From the NCBI GenBank assembly GCA_020634755.1, contig JACKBC010000058.1, forward strand, positions 1 through 32,343: 32,343 nt of DNA, in the 5' to 3' direction. Below the pieces are notes generated by a model, which saw nothing but the letters and a program-made list of their open reading frames with translations, ran no database searches and had not been told where the DNA came from. Made by a program: the position numbers and the translations under genes. Source of the DNA: Caldilineaceae bacterium (GTDB taxonomy: Bacteria > Chloroflexota > Anaerolineae > Caldilineales > Caldilineaceae). Positions 6,722-13,754 of this stretch are shown here, piece by piece (positions within the stretch are counted from its first letter, which is position 1; each line of letters starts with the position of its first letter).

Positions 6722-8118
6722 GCTGGCACCGCCTCCTCTTCCAATAGATCAGTCAGTTCGGTCAGCAGCAGATCGGTGGTCTGCGTCATGGATAGTACAT
6801 TTTCCATCATATAGTCGGTGAGCAGCCGCTTGGCCTCTGCGTCGCGCCCGCTGTCCATGAGCAGGCGCGCTTCCTGAGCCAGCGGGTAGGCACTCTCCAA
6901 AAGCTGGCGCTGCAATTTGGCCCAACCGCGACGCACCAGCGGTGTTAGTCGCGCCGGATCTTGCAGCACCATTTGGTTGAGGCGATGGAAGCGCCACCAC
7001 GGGCTTTCATTGGAAAACGTTGCACCGCCGTTAGCCAGAATCGAGGGAATTGTGCCTTCGCAGAAGATGGGCAAGAAGAGACCCAAGCAGGGTGAATAGA
7101 AGCTGCACCAATAGACCGGCAATCGCGAACCGTCGGCGCATAGGTCGGCCACCAGGCTGGCCGCAGTGCAGCCGCCGCTGCCGTCAGGCTCCGGGTGGCG
7201 ACAGATGCCCATGCTGGAGCGCACTTGCGTCTGGAATGGCTCGTCTGGCGTTGCGCCGTCACCGTGGTCGGCGAGAATGGCCATCATAGTTTGGGCGTCA
7301 ATGCCGCCCACGCGCCCGCCGAGTACGGCACATGAGCGGGCGCGACGCATGGCGCCGCTGCCTTCGGTGCGGCTGCTGGCCGTGTAGGCATCGGCAAAAT
7401 TGAGGCGACCGTCGGCGTCGCGCCATCCGCCGTGGGCAATGGCGGTCTGGCGGGCCGTGGGCGAAATCTGGTCCCAGCCTGTCTCGACGGAATAGACGTT
7501 GCTAATGCCAATGGCGTTCTGCACGCGCTGCACGACCCATTCATGCCCGGCGGTTTCAATCACATAGGCTTCGCTGGGGTCGGCCACAATGTAGCCGTTG
7601 TCGTAGGTGCGCACGCCGGCATCGTTGGCAAATTTCCCCTGCCCATAGTGTGTGACTAAAGTGGTAATGACCTCGACGGCTTCGGCGGCGGTGCGGGCGC
7701 GTTCCAACCCCAGGCGCAAGAGCTCCATGCCCACCAATTTGGGCTCGTCCGCAGCGGGCAATTTGGAGGGCAGCGCTTCATTGCCAATGACGACCTGGTG
7801 TTCGTTAAAGCCATGTTCATAGCCCCAGCACCAATGGGGCCGCGAACCCACGTGTCGATAGGTGACCGCGGCTTGGGGAAGCGTCACAAATTGACACTGG
7901 GTCAGGCTACTTGGGGCGTGTACCTCTGCCGTCCGCTGCACCAGCGGCTGGCATTCAGCAGCGGGGCGGTCACTGTTTTTGGCAAAGATGGTCTGGCCAT
8001 TGTGCGTGGCGTTGCCCAGGGCGACCATCGTGTCACAGCTTTGCGGTGTGTCACAGCTTTGCGGTGTGTCACAGCTTTGCAAGATATTAGACCGTGGGAG
8101 AGTAGAATTTTGGCGCAT
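6718..8118 (-). CDS. C69 family (secernin/dipeptidase-type) Ntn hydrolase
   Basis: A 466-residue Ntn-hydrolase-type peptidase. The family normally begins Met-Cys-Asp-Thr, with Cys as nucleophile exposed by Met removal or self-cleavage. Here the matching segment SCDTMVALGNAT starts at residue 27 with C28, followed by IFAKNSDR, which is the conserved second motif. Upstream lies a short leader in which QSCDTP is triplicated (C16, C22, C28) because of an 18-bp tandem repeat. The ATG at 8116-8118 has a strong ribosome site (AAGGGAGG), so the leader is real and the enzyme probably needs propeptide removal before C28. Other family landmarks include GMELLRLGLERARTAAEAVEVI, YNGYIVADPSEAYVIET-like sequence and GICRHPEPD. 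It is the first gene of a four-gene overlapping unit. It has no signal peptide, so it should act in the cytoplasm on dipeptides or N-acyl amino acids. Confidence 0.9.
   Translation of the reverse strand: MRQNSTLPRSNILQSCDTPQSCDTPQSCDTMVALGNATHNGQTIFAKNSDRPAAECQPLVQRTAEVHAPSSLTQCQFVTLPQAAVTYRHVGSRPHWCWGYEHGFNEHQVVIGNEALPSKLPAADEPKLVGMELLRLGLERARTAAEAVEVITTLVTHYGQGKFANDAGVRTYDNGYIVADPSEAYVIETAGHEWVVQRVQNAIGISNVYSVETGWDQISPTARQTAIAHGGWRDADGRLNFADAYTASSRTEGSGAMRRARSCAVLGGRVGGIDAQTMMAILADHGDGATPDEPFQTQVRSSMGICRHPEPDGSGGCTAASLVADLCADGSRLPVYWCSFYSPCLGLFLPIFCEGTIPSILANGGATFSNESPWWRFHRLNQMVLQDPARLTPLVRRGWAKLQRQLLESAYPLAQEARLLMDSGRDAEAKRLLTDYMMENVLSMTQTTDLLLTELTDLLEEEAVPA
8031..8080. repeat. 18-bp in-frame tandem repeat over the nucleophile region of the C69 gene
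   Basis: TGTCACAGCTTTGCGGTG is present at 8031-8048 and 8049-8066, with a third partial unit (14 bases) at 8067-8080. Being 18 bp it keeps frame and codes for repeated QSCDTP. Confidence 0.95.
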
Positions 8119-8180
8119 TATGAGCCTCCCTTATGTGAATGGATGATGTATGAACGGATGACGAAACATCACTCATGAAA

Positions 8181-8558
8181 TTATGGAGCTTGTTCTATGT
8201 GCACCGCGGCGCCGCTACGCGTGCCGCGCAATTGGGTGGCGTCGCCCTCAATGTGGCCAAACACGTTGACGGGGCTATATGCGCGCGGCTCTTGACCACG
8301 GCTAACGGGTGTCGGTCCGTAGAAAATGCAGAACGCATTGCCGGGCGGCCAAAAGGCGAGCGCGCCTACGTCCACTTGGGCCTGGGCGTCAGCGGCTTCG
8401 TCCATAGAAATGGGAATGTCGAAGTAGATTTCATCTCCCCAAACGTTGGCGCTAACCGTAATGGGCAGCACGTCCCAAATTTGCCGGGCGGCGGCGCTGT
8501 CGTTCAGCGTGGCGCGCAGCGTAATGTCGTTAACGGTAATGGTGATTTGTTGGGTCAT
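8181..8558 (-). CDS. Cyclophilin-like fold protein (TM1367-type, PF04126)
   Basis: A 125-residue protein from the ATG giving MTQQITITVNDI, with GAGGAA a few bases upstream; the longer in-frame start would fall inside a palindromic repeat. The order of conserved pieces fits the cyclophilin-like group of archaeal and bacterial proteins: RATLNDSAAARQIWDVLPI, WGDEIYFDIP, GALAFWPPGNAFCIFYGPTP and SPVNVFGHIEGDATQL. Members fold as a cyclophilin barrel but lack proline isomerase active-site residues; their biochemical role is not established. It lies 62 bases before the C69 peptidase start on the same strand and could be the first gene of that operon. Complete and of normal length, it is likely cytoplasmic. 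Confidence 0.88.
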   Translation of the reverse strand: MTQQITITVNDITLRATLNDSAAARQIWDVLPITVSANVWGDEIYFDIPISMDEAADAQAQVDVGALAFWPPGNAFCIFYGPTPVSRGQEPRAYSPVNVFGHIEGDATQLRGTRSGAAVHIEQAP

Positions 8559-8577
8559 GGTGTTCCTCAATGCAATG

Positions 8578-8603
8578 GAGGACAAGTTTCCGAACTTGTC
8601 CTC
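8578..8603. repeat. Palindromic repeat family A, perfect copy
   Basis: GAGGACAAGTT (8578-8588), loop TCCG, AACTTGTCCTC (8593-8603): a perfect 11-bp stem with a 4-base loop. It sits between the HAD gene and the cyclophilin-like gene, 20 bases upstream of the latter's ATG. Confidence 0.9.
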
Positions 8604-8641
8604 AAACCGCTGCGCGTGCGCGAACTCTGCGCTCTCCCCGT

Positions 8642-9337
8642 TTACAACAGCGCGTCGGCCAGGCCGGTAAAATCAGCCACCGTCACATCGGGCTGATAGA
8701 CCGAATCTTCATAGGGCAGCTTGTAGCGGTTGACAAATGCGGCTCGGTAACCACAGGCGCGAGCGCCCATGACGTCAAACGAATTGGCCGAGACCATGAG
8801 ACATTCGCCCACCTCCAAATTGAGCGACTGGGCGGCGCGGCGATATACGCCCGGATGCGGTTTAAAGGCGCCCACCGTGTTGACGGAGAAAATTTGGTCA
8901 AAGGCCCATTGGACGCGGTTTTGGGCGAGGTGGGCCAGAAAGTCCGGCTCGCCGTTGGAGAGAATGACCAGCTTGTAGCGGCTTGTGAGCCGTTCCAGCG
9001 CCGAAACGACTTCGGGGAAAGGGGAAAGCTGCTGCCAGGCCTGCATAAATTCGACTACTTCGTCGGGGGTCGCTGCCACGTTGTTCAGCCCCAGCGTATA
9101 GACAAAGCCGCGGCGCGCCACTTCCTGATAGCCGCTGTGGCCCAACATGAGGATGGTGTCTTGATATTGCTCAATGCGCTGGCGCGCGCGCCACTGCGCC
9201 CAGAAGTGGGCCGGGTCTACAGAAGAGCCTTTTTGCTGTAAAAATTTTGCAATATAGGGGATTAAACTGCCGCCCAAATCTAAAATGGTGCCGAAGAGAT
9301 CAAAGGTAAGGGCTTTGACATTGGGATATGGATTCAT
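8642..9337 (-). CDS. HAD superfamily hydrolase, haloacid dehalogenase type II-like
   Basis: A 231-residue HAD protein. Motif I is TFDLFGTILD with nucleophile D13; motif II is VILSNGEPDFL; the lysine motif is FKPHPGVYRRA; motif III is MVSANSFDVMGARACG. The SNG and SANSFDxxGA patterns are those of 2-haloacid dehalogenases and related haloacetate dehalogenases rather than phosphatases, where motif III usually has (G/D)DxxxD. Helical cap residues lie between motifs I and II (about residues 20-95). The length is typical. The reaction would be hydrolytic removal of halide or of a phosphate group; without a defined substrate I would keep the general name. Only a weak AAAGG lies upstream of the ATG. 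It is followed by a family A repeat and then the cyclophilin-like gene. Confidence 0.88.
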   Translation of the reverse strand: MNPYPNVKALTFDLFGTILDLGGSLIPYIAKFLQQKGSSVDPAHFWAQWRARQRIEQYQDTILMLGHSGYQEVARRGFVYTLGLNNVAATPDEVVEFMQAWQQLSPFPEVVSALERLTSRYKLVILSNGEPDFLAHLAQNRVQWAFDQIFSVNTVGAFKPHPGVYRRAAQSLNLEVGECLMVSANSFDVMGARACGYRAAFVNRYKLPYEDSVYQPDVTVADFTGLADALL

Positions 9338-9399
9338 GTGGGATGCCTTTTTGCTAACGGGGGCAGATGTTGCTGTAAGTGTCTATCCATATTCTACTA

Positions 9400-9482
9400 C
9401 AAGCCCGCCAGCGGTTGAAACCGCCGTCTGCTAGCGGAAGTACGCTTGTGATGAAACAGGGGCCGCGGTTTGTGGCGGGCTT
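9400..9482. repeat. Structured intergenic repeat with nested hairpins
   Basis: AAGCCCGCCA (9401-9410) pairs with TGGCGGGCTT (9473-9482), enclosing a second hairpin GCGGTT-GA-AACCGC (9411-9424). It is compact, GC-rich and non-coding between the HAD and GH13 genes; it resembles REP-type elements, but no second copy was seen in this window. Confidence 0.55.
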
Positions 9483-9522
9483 TGCGTGTTGGAGGGGCGC
9501 GCAGACGACGTTGGTCTGCCTG

Positions 9523-11307
9523 TTAGCTCAGCCGCAACCACATAACCTGATAGGGAGAGAGCGTAAGCGTCAATGGCTTATCGGGCGGACAGGTGTAGGT
9601 CTGTCCACCAACAATGTCGACAACTTTTTGCAAAGCCGACTCGGGCAGGGACGGGATCTGCCGCGGCGCAATGACGATTGGCTGTTCCTGTGCAGATACA
9701 TTGTGCAAGCAGAGAAGGCGGCTGCTGGAATCGATGGATGTGCGCTGAAGTGAAAAAACATGTGGATTAAGCGACAAGATAGTCTGCGCGGCATTGGGGT
9801 GGAATGCTGCCTCTGCCGTGCGCAGCTGAATAAGCGTACGGTAGCGCTGAAAGACCTGGGCCCGAATGGTATCCTGATCGGCCAGTTGCATATGAACCTG
9901 CTTGTTGACCATCTTTTGACGATTGATAGTGCGATTGTGTCCCGTCTGCGCAACCCCTTGCGGCCAATTGCGGCTGCCCAATAGACTATGCACATAAATA
10001 CCCGGCACTCCGGCCAGGCAAAGCAGAATAGCCTGGCTGGCTATAAAGCGATCGACCTGTTGGGCTTGCGCCTGTCTGCCGGTTGCCGCCGGATTGTTTA
10101 AGGCATCGAAGTAGACAATGTTTAGCTCATACGGGCTTTGGGTGCCATCTGCATTGGTTTTGTAGGAGACCAACCCGCCATGCGCCTGTGTCTGTTCAAC
10201 CAGCTTGTTGATCTCAGCTGGATTCAAAATCCCCTCTAATGGGCGCAAGCCAATGCCATCATGTGAAGCCATAAAATTAAAGAATGTGGTTTGGGAAGAT
10301 GGCGCTTCTAGCGTAGCGGCCCATTCGGTAAGCTTAACCGCGCTGCCCGTGGCAAAGGTATAAAATGTAAGCGGAGGGAGCGTAAAGTTGTAGACCAGTT
10401 GAGCTTCATCTATGCCGTTACCGAAGTAACTAATATTTTCGTTGTGGGGTACGTTGGTTTCAGTCACAAGCAGCACATCCGGCGCTACCAGATTCAATAC
10501 CAAACGCATAATCTGTATGAGTTGGTGAGTCTTGGGCTGATGAATGCAGGAAGTTCCCAATTCTTTCCACATAAAGCCAATCGCGTCCAGCCGGATCAGG
10601 CGCGCGCCCTTGGCAACATATAAGAGCAACACGTCGAGAATTTCCAAAAACAGATCAATCGATTCATAGTTCAGGTCAATCTGATCGGCGCTAAACGTGG
10701 TCCACACATAACGCAGCCCAGCCGATGTTTGCACCGGGGTAAAGAGCGGCAAGGTGCGGGGGCGGACAATTTGGGCCTGCTCTTCTGGCGAAACAGTGGT
10801 TGGATCAACCGTAATGAAGTAATCTACATATGGAGTTTGGTTTTGTTTGTACTTTTGAAACCAGCGGCTCTGCTGCGATGCATGGTTGATGACGGCATCG
10901 AACATGAGATTAAAATGTTGTCCAAGCGCTTCAATGGCTGGCCAATCGCCCCATTCTGGGTTGACCGCTCTATAATCCACTACCGAAAATCCATCATCAG
11001 AGGTGTAGGGATAAAAAGGCAAAATATGTACGCTGTTGATGAATGGGCCAATCAGAGCAGGTAATGTTTGGGCCAGCGTCTCCAATGGCGGCTGCCCCAC
11101 CTGTTGAATCTGGTCACCGTAGGTAATGAGCACCACATCGCGTTCGGAGAAGCGCTCGCGCGCGCCTTTTTCTGTCGTCGAAGTGGCGGGTTGTTGTTGC
11201 TGGAATAGGTCCGTCAACGCTACGATGCGCGTATAGGCATGGTCGCCGATTGATGGTCCATACACTGACTCCAATAGCGCGCGTAGCTTCTCGTGTGAAT
11301 TTCCCAA
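9523..11307 (-). CDS. GH13_18 glycoside phosphorylase, probable glucosylglycerate phosphorylase
   Basis: A 594-residue alpha-amylase-fold enzyme. HILPFYPYTSDDGFSVVDYR marks the sucrose phosphorylase subfamily GH13_18. IRLDAIGFMWKELGTSC carries the nucleophile Asp (near residue 240), VTETNVPHNENISYFG the acid/base Glu (near 282), and ASHDGIGLRPLEG the third Asp (near 350). The MWKELGTSCIHQPKTH loop, TNVPHNENISYFG and EAQLVYNFTLPPL resemble glucosylglycerate phosphorylases (YcjM type) more than true sucrose phosphorylases, so phosphorolysis of glucosylglycerate to glucose 1-phosphate is my first choice and sucrose or sucrose 6'-phosphate the second. The start is TTG at 11305-11307 behind AAGGGGG at good spacing; no ATG fits. 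A small GCAGAC/GTCTGC hairpin (9501-9519) follows the stop. It is cytoplasmic; there is no signal peptide. Confidence 0.9.
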   Translation of the reverse strand: MGNSHEKLRALLESVYGPSIGDHAYTRIVALTDLFQQQQPATSTTEKGARERFSERDVVLITYGDQIQQVGQPPLETLAQTLPALIGPFINSVHILPFYPYTSDDGFSVVDYRAVNPEWGDWPAIEALGQHFNLMFDAVINHASQQSRWFQKYKQNQTPYVDYFITVDPTTVSPEEQAQIVRPRTLPLFTPVQTSAGLRYVWTTFSADQIDLNYESIDLFLEILDVLLLYVAKGARLIRLDAIGFMWKELGTSCIHQPKTHQLIQIMRLVLNLVAPDVLLVTETNVPHNENISYFGNGIDEAQLVYNFTLPPLTFYTFATGSAVKLTEWAATLEAPSSQTTFFNFMASHDGIGLRPLEGILNPAEINKLVEQTQAHGGLVSYKTNADGTQSPYELNIVYFDALNNPAATGRQAQAQQVDRFIASQAILLCLAGVPGIYVHSLLGSRNWPQGVAQTGHNRTINRQKMVNKQVHMQLADQDTIRAQVFQRYRTLIQLRTAEAAFHPNAAQTILSLNPHVFSLQRTSIDSSSRLLCLHNVSAQEQPIVIAPRQIPSLPESALQKVVDIVGGQTYTCPPDKPLTLTLSPYQVMWLRLS

Positions 11308-11387
11308 ATCTGCCCCCTTGTATATGCTCTTTTAATATTTAGTTTTGCAATACTTCTTGAACTTTATGCATCCATTGGCTGTAAAAT

Positions 11388-11741
11388 TTAGGCAGGCTGC
11401 AACATGCGGCCCAGACGTCGTCCGCCCAGCAGGTGCATATGCAGGTGATAGACTTCCTGGCCGCCGTGGGTTTTGCAGTTGACAATGAGCCGATAACCGT
11501 CATCGGCAATGCCCTCTTCCTGGGCGATGTGGGCGGCGGCCGTAAAGAGTCGGCCCAGCGCCGCTTCATCAGCCGGGGTCACGTCGGCAACGGTGGGAAT
11601 GAGTTTGTTGGGCACAATTAAAATGTGGGTGGGCGCTTGCGGGTTGATGTCGCGAAACGCAGTGACCAATTCATCCTGATATACAATATCCGCCGGAATC
11701 TCGCGGCGGATAATTTTGCTGAAGATGGTCTCTTCGGCCAT
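11388..11741 (-). CDS. HIT family (histidine triad) nucleotide-binding protein
   Basis: A 117-residue HinT-type protein. The N-terminus ETIFSKIIRREIPADIVYQDE and the strand THILIVPNKLIPTV are conserved. The triad is HLHMHLLGG (H99, H101, H103), the last three His and following GG forming the nucleotide alpha-phosphate site. The family hydrolyses phosphoramidates such as AMP-lysine and also acyl- or aminoacyl-adenylates. Length and motif are standard for the Hint branch. The stop lies 80 bases upstream of the GH13 start, so the two may be co-transcribed. The upstream region is packed with hairpin repeats. Confidence 0.93.
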   Translation of the reverse strand: MAEETIFSKIIRREIPADIVYQDELVTAFRDINPQAPTHILIVPNKLIPTVADVTPADEAALGRLFTAAAHIAQEEGIADDGYRLIVNCKTHGGQEVYHLHMHLLGGRRLGRMLQPA

Positions 11742-11760
11742 GATTTTCTCCTGATTTGTG

Positions 11761-11827
11761 AAAATGAAAAGTGGAAAATGAAAAGTTGAAGGCGAAAAAT
11801 GATGATCTATTTTCCACCTTCAACTTT
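11761..11827. repeat. Purine-rich/pyrimidine-rich hairpin with tandem 14-mers
   Basis: AAAATGAAAAGTGG at 11761 is followed at 11775 by AAAATGAAAAGTTG. AAAGTTGAAGG (11782-11792) is complementary to CCTTCAACTTT (11817-11827), and GTGGAAAA (11771-11778) to TTTTCCAC (11810-11817), giving two alternative foldings. It lies between the anti-sigma and HIT genes. It could end transcription from the anti-sigma gene, but there is no clean U-run. Confidence 0.5.
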
Positions 11828-11861
11828 CTCTCTCTATTATATTCAATACACCATCATATTC

Positions 11862-11944
11862 AGTACACCGCAACGGTGTTGGCGAGATAGGCGTCGGTCT
11901 AGCTTGTTGAATCCGACGCTATCTCTTGCGTTGCGATCTACTGA
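11862..11944 (+). repeat. Repeat family C, left copy (inverted pair flanking anti-sigma gene)
   Basis: An 83-bp element that matches the reverse complement of 13610-13693 at about 81% by eye. Both ends are conserved (AGTnCACCGCAACGGTGTTGG and CGTTGCGATCTACTGA, in this orientation). This copy is itself a hairpin: CGCAACG pairs with CGTTGCG outside, and GAGATAG-CGTCGG with CCGACGCTATCTC inside. Confidence 0.85.
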
Positions 11945-11963
11945 TACTCATATCTTCAGCAGT

Positions 11964-13574
11964 TTATGGGCGGGTGCGCCACCACAAGAGCGTAAATCCC
12001 AAGGTGCACAAAGCGGCAATAATCTGTGCATACCAGAGCAAATTGCCCATGGTGATAGTGCGAGGAGTGGCCGTTTTGAGCTGTTCCTGCGTGGTCACCG
12101 GGGCATCCAGAGGCGCATTGGCTGCATTATTGGGCGCTGTCTCTAATTCTGATTCGGGCACGGATGCGGCCGCCGCCGGTTGCTCAACCGGTGCCGGCGC
12201 CGGCACCTGCGCTACCTGGCTGGCTCCATTTTGCTGATCGGCGCTGGTCGCTGGGCTAACCGCGACACTGTAAGCTTCCGAGTCTTCCACAACATCAGCA
12301 TCAGCGGTCGTAACCTCAGCCGCTGTGACCTCAGCCGTCATGATCCCAGCCGCTGTGATCACGGCTGAATCCGCATCATTATGCGTTTCTGCGGCTGGCG
12401 CCGTATCTTCAGCTATGCTCACATCGGCAGTTATTTCAGCAGCAGCATCTTCATTGGCGGCACTTCCGTCTATGGCGACCGGCATGGTTGGCGCCAGCGT
12501 TATGGTGGCGGGCTGCTCGGGCACGAGATCCGGCGCACTCTCTGGTTCAGCCAGACTTATGGCGACCGATGGTGCTTCCTGGGCCGAAAGGACGCTAGAG
12601 GCGGTGACCATTTCGGTGCTAGCCGCTCCGCTATCTGTGGGCGTATCCGCTTCTGGGCTGGGGAAAGGTGTAGTCGCCGGCTGCGCTGCCATGCGCGGTT
12701 GGGCCGCCGGCTCAGCCGCAGAAGCCTGATCTGCCTCTGGGTTCAGTGGCGGCTGTTTGGCGGCGGCCAGCGGCGCGTTTTGGGCCAAATCCGATTCATT
12801 GTTTGCCAGGTCGGCGTCATTAGTGTTGGCGTCATTGGCATTGGCGTCATCAGCATTGACGTCATCAACATTGGCGGGCGAAACTACGACAGATTGCAGC
12901 GCCACATCACCTGCGTCCTCCGCCTGTTCTGCGTCCACCGGCGTCGGTTCCGCCGCCGATTGGGCAACGGCAACGGCGGCCTGCGCATTGGTGGACTGTC
13001 CCGCAATCGATTGGGGCGTAGCTTCGGCTATGGCTGTCGTACTGGCCACGTTGACAATTTGGGTCAATGTCGCCAACGGCTGGGTGCTGGCTATGGCTGG
13101 ATAAGCCGTGGTCGTGGTGTCAGCCACACGCGGTAGCGCTATGTACCGCAAATTTGGGAGCACAAAATTGGCGCCGATCAACATGAGAAAAACGAGCGCG
13201 GCGCCGGCCGCTGCATTGCGCAAAAACAGGTTCCCGCCTTGAAAAAGCGTCTGCCAGAATCCACCAAATCCGGCACGCGATGGTTCGATCACCGGCTGCG
13301 GCCGTCTGCGCGGCAATGCCGAGGGTGTGACGCTGCGCTGGCCGGGCTGCGCTGAGACGGCTTCTACCGTGAGGGCAAATGAGCGCGGCGCAGCCAATTC
13401 TGGCAGCTGATTGAGCAGATGCACCGTGTGGCGCAGCGATTGCAATCGCCAGGCCACACCAGGGTCTGCCGCTACCGCAGCCTCCACCTGTTGCCGTTCA
13501 TCCTCGGTTACGGCGTTATCTATATAGGCGGACAGCAGTTCGTCCGTAATATGAGGATTTGTAGATGATGCCAT
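11964..13574 (-). CDS. Anti-sigma factor-like membrane protein with long outer loop
   Basis: 536 residues from the ATG giving MASSTNPHITDELLSAYIDN. The longer ORF would start within a dispersed repeat, so I reject it. Residues 8-60 (ITDELLSAYIDNAVTEDERQ, then a helical stretch) look like an anti-sigma domain. The HxxxCxxC zinc motif is absent; no Cys occurs in this region. TM1 is near residues 118-140 (AAAGAALVFLMLIGANFVL). A roughly 370-residue segment rich in Ala, Glu, Asp, Thr and Pro follows. TM2 is near 513-531 (IIAALCTLGFTLLWW) with an RTRP tail. This gives both ends inside and a large disordered outer loop. The sigma factor gene lies upstream on the same strand, separated by 392 bp of repeats, so it probably restrains that sigma factor at the membrane. 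Family C repeats flank the gene. Confidence 0.8.
   Translation of the reverse strand: MASSTNPHITDELLSAYIDNAVTEDERQQVEAAVAADPGVAWRLQSLRHTVHLLNQLPELAAPRSFALTVEAVSAQPGQRSVTPSALPRRRPQPVIEPSRAGFGGFWQTLFQGGNLFLRNAAAGAALVFLMLIGANFVLPNLRYIALPRVADTTTTAYPAIASTQPLATLTQIVNVASTTAIAEATPQSIAGQSTNAQAAVAVAQSAAEPTPVDAEQAEDAGDVALQSVVVSPANVDDVNADDANANDANTNDADLANNESDLAQNAPLAAAKQPPLNPEADQASAAEPAAQPRMAAQPATTPFPSPEADTPTDSGAASTEMVTASSVLSAQEAPSVAISLAEPESAPDLVPEQPATITLAPTMPVAIDGSAANEDAAAEITADVSIAEDTAPAAETHNDADSAVITAAGIMTAEVTAAEVTTADADVVEDSEAYSVAVSPATSADQQNGASQVAQVPAPAPVEQPAAAASVPESELETAPNNAANAPLDAPVTTQEQLKTATPRTITMGNLLWYAQIIAALCTLGFTLLWWRTRP
12816..12875. repeat. Four 15-bp in-frame tandem units in the anti-sigma gene
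   Basis: Units start at 12816, 12831, 12846 and 12861 and share the form GTCATnnnnnTTGrC. On the minus strand they code for the five-residue pattern N-x-(D/N)-D-(A/V), within NVDDVNADDANANDANTNDA. Being 15 bp long, gain or loss of units keeps the frame. Confidence 0.8.
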
Positions 13575-13609
13575 GATTCCATTAATGATTAAATCAGGTT
13601 TATAGAATT

Positions 13610-13693
13610 TCAGTAGATCGCAACGGTAAGAGATGGGGCTGGATTCTCCAAACGAGACCGCTGCCTCAATCGCCAACACCGTTGCGGTGGACT
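13610..13693 (-). repeat. Repeat family C, right copy
   Basis: 84 bp, inverted with respect to 11862-11944. About 68 of 84 positions agree with one 1-base gap; differences cluster in the central third, while about 20 bases at each end are almost unchanged. It covers the region just upstream of the anti-sigma start codon. Confidence 0.85.
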
Positions 13694-13705
13694 ACATTTG
13701 TTTGT

Positions 13706-13751
13706 AAGGTGAAAGGGAGACAAGATGAGCGCCTCTGCACCCTTTCACCTT
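13706..13751. repeat. 12-bp perfect hairpin
   Basis: AAGGTGAAAGGG (13706-13717) and CCCTTTCACCTT (13740-13751) pair perfectly around a 22-base loop. The purine/pyrimidine arm style is like the hairpins at 11761-11827 and 23152-23206. There is no U-run after either arm. It could block or slow transcription from sigma into anti-sigma. Confidence 0.6.
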
Positions 13752-13754
13752 TAG

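Noticed and set aside
8031..8080. Possible CRISPR-like direct repeats
   Set aside because: Repeats are 18 bp, directly abutting without spacers and inside a coding frame.
12381..13136. 251-residue plus-strand ORF opposite the anti-sigma gene
   Set aside because: Low-complexity antisense of the Ala/Thr/Asp loop; no start signal.
13575..13679. N-terminal extension of the anti-sigma ORF by 35 residues
   Set aside because: It would be coded by the family C repeat and has no ribosome site; the anti-sigma homology starts after 13574.
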